Assembly (NCBI RefSeq): GCF_002846335.1
Contig: NZ_PJMQ01000001.1
Location: forward strand, 434,001 to 498,000
Reading direction: 5' to 3'
Origin: Janthinobacterium sp. 61
GTDB lineage: Bacteria > Pseudomonadota > Gammaproteobacteria > Burkholderiales > Burkholderiaceae_D
Length of the DNA: 64,000 nt
A program made the translations under genes and the position numbers. A model generated the notes under the pieces. It ran no database searches, was not told where the DNA came from, and saw nothing but the letters and a program-made list of their open reading frames with translations. This document shows, in pieces, positions 62,869 to 64,000 of this stretch (positions are counted from its first letter, which is position 1; each line of letters begins with the position of its first letter).

Positions 62869-64000
62869 ATGACTTTAATCAACACCTCTTTTCGCCACGC
62901 CGGCGCGCAGCAACTGGCCCAGTCGCTGCAGGCTGCGCGCCAGGACACTCTTTCCCTGTTCGACTGTTATGTCAATGCCGGGCTGGACGTGGTGGCGGGC
63001 CTGCCCCGCCATCCGCGCCTCAATCCGCCCTTGTGGCAACTCGCGCATATCGCCTGGTTCGCCGAGTGGTTCATCTTGCGCGAGGCCGCTTCCAGCCATC
63101 CGGCCGACGCCATCTACAATTCCCTGCTGACGCGCGGCGACGATTTGTTCGACGCCAATATGGTGGAGCACCGTGCGCGCTGGAAGCTGGAACTGCCCAG
63201 CCCGGGCGCCGTGAAAACGTATTGCCACGAAGTGCTCGACAGGGTGTTGGACAAGCTGTCGCGTGAACCCAACGTCGACAGTGCCCTGGCGCCGTACCGG
63301 CTGGCGCTGGCGCAAGAAGACTTGTGCGGCGAGGAAATGCTGGCCGGCTTGCAATGGCTGGGCCTGGAAGCACCGGAACCCCTGTCTGCCAGCCCGGCCT
63401 TGCCGCCCGGGGCGGGGGAGATTGCGTTTCCTGGCGGAAGCATTGAAATGGGCTCGCCGCGCGATGCCGGTTTTGCCTTCGACAATGAATCACCGCCCTA
63501 TCGCTGCTATGTGCCGCCGTTTTCCATCGATGCTTGCGCCGTATCAAACGCCCAGTTTTCCGATTTCGTCGCCGATGGCGGCTACCAGAACCGCCAGTTC
63601 TGGAGCGCGGCCGGCAGCGCCTGGCTGATGCAGCAGGAGCGCTCGTCGCCCCTGTACTGGCTGCGCGAAGCGACGCAGTGGCGCACCATGCGTTTCGGCC
63701 GGCGCACGACCTTGCCGCCGAATGAAGCCGTACGCCACATCAATCTGTATGAAGCGCAAGCGTACTGCGCCTGGGCAGGCCGCCGCCTGGCGACCGAGGC
63801 GGAATGGGAGTATGCTGCGCTGTCCGGCCATCCGCGCTTTCATTGGGGTCAGGTGTGGGAGTGGACGGCGACGCCGTTCGAACCGTATCCGGGCTTTGCG
63901 GCTGATGCCTGGCGCGAATACTCAGCGCCGTATTTCATGCAGCACCAGGTGCTGCGCGGCGCCGCCTTCGCCACGCCGCCACGCCTGCATTCGGCCCGCA
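62869..64000 (+). CDS. senA: SenA/EgtB-type non-haem iron enzyme, partial at window end
   Basis: At least 377 residues, running off the right edge. It has a DinB-like N-terminal domain (LNPPLWQLAHIAWFAEWFIL with His60) and a C-terminal SUMF1/formylglycine-type domain (FPGGSIEMGSPRDAGFAFDN, GGYQNRQFWSAAGSAW, AGRRLATEAEWEYAAL). The detailed pattern fits the betaproteobacterial SenA group, which joins a selenosugar to hercynine in selenoneine synthesis, better than classical EgtB. Of the three His that bind iron in EgtB, the first is His60, but the HxxxH pair reads Q-E-D-L-C (Gln149, Cys153). The partner genes senB and selD, if present, lie beyond the window. Activity is therefore uncertain. Confidence 0.8.
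   Translation, partial: MTLINTSFRHAGAQQLAQSLQAARQDTLSLFDCYVNAGLDVVAGLPRHPRLNPPLWQLAHIAWFAEWFILREAASSHPADAIYNSLLTRGDDLFDANMVEHRARWKLELPSPGAVKTYCHEVLDRVLDKLSREPNVDSALAPYRLALAQEDLCGEEMLAGLQWLGLEAPEPLSASPALPPGAGEIAFPGGSIEMGSPRDAGFAFDNESPPYRCYVPPFSIDACAVSNAQFSDFVADGGYQNRQFWSAAGSAWLMQQERSSPLYWLREATQWRTMRFGRRTTLPPNEAVRHINLYEAQAYCAWAGRRLATEAEWEYAALSGHPRFHWGQVWEWTATPFEPYPGFAADAWREYSAPYFMQHQVLRGAAFATPPRLHSAR

Overview
The window is a GC-rich chromosomal segment from a betaproteobacterium. It most resembles the Oxalobacteraceae (Janthinobacterium/Massilia/Duganella type). The reasons are the gltX-tRNA cluster, an EarP/EF-P pair with a modifiable Arg32, a SenA-type EgtB homologue, and dispersed REP-like palindromes built on AGCCGACAA and GGGTCTGACCCC. 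It is mostly core genome: I see no phage, IS transposase, integrase, CRISPR array, rRNA operon or replication origin.

Layout. 1-3.7 kb: the 3' end of gltX, then three identical tRNA-Ala(GGC) and five identical tRNA-Glu(TTC) genes. Four decayed tRNA-Ala copies form a tandem array of about 157 bp units, and a secreted DUF5694-like gene lies inside the cluster. 3.8-5.8 kb: earP and efp. 5.9-9.4 kb: a degenerate amidase, small secreted proteins including an Ivy-type lysozyme inhibitor, a GNAT and aqpZ. 9.5-16.2 kb: an AraC regulator divergent from a fosmidomycin-resistance-type MFS pump, cysS behind a terminator-like leader hairpin, two overlapping unknown genes, and dbpA. 16.5-22.4 kb: a Tat-exported phosphatase and a fecI-fecR-TonB receptor iron unit behind a Fur-like palindrome. 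22.6-27.8 kb: two near-identical initiator tRNA loci bracketing a LysR regulator and a tautomerase, then a methyltransferase and small unknown genes. 27.8-36 kb: sbcD-sbcC and a large PAS-GGDEF diguanylate cyclase. 36-45.6 kb: an HNH protein, an orphan response regulator, a second TonB receptor, a YcaQ-type glycosylase, a DUF2804 protein and a PatZ-type acetyltransferase. 45.7-53.7 kb: a DUF349 protein with moaE, clpB behind a sigma-32 promoter, a PotF-like binding protein, a 41-residue membrane protein, and sixA. 53.7-62.8 kb: ppk1 divergent from pstSCAB-phoU-phoB-phoR, with Pho-box units between them. 62.9 kb to the end: a truncated SenA/EgtB-type gene.

Functional themes. (1) Phosphate: PhoR/PhoB, the Pst transporter, PhoU and Ppk form one locus with PhoB-box units facing both ways; SixA is adjacent and the Tat-exported phosphatase lies about 40 kb away. 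(2) Translation: GltX with its cognate tRNAs, CysS, DbpA, EF-P with its rhamnosyltransferase, and duplicated initiator tRNA genes. (3) Iron: a FecI/FecR-controlled receptor and a second catecholate-type receptor. (4) DNA repair and stress: SbcCD, YcaQ, ClpB.

Most notable anomalies: initiator tRNA genes with a U1:A72 pair and a TATAAT box ending 5 bp before the mature 5' end; the dimer-patterned tRNA-Ala pseudogene array; an amidase lacking its catalytic Lys and cis-Ser segment; and a SenA-like protein in which two of the three expected iron-binding His are Gln and Cys. All calls come from reading the sequence and remembered family motifs; no database search was run.
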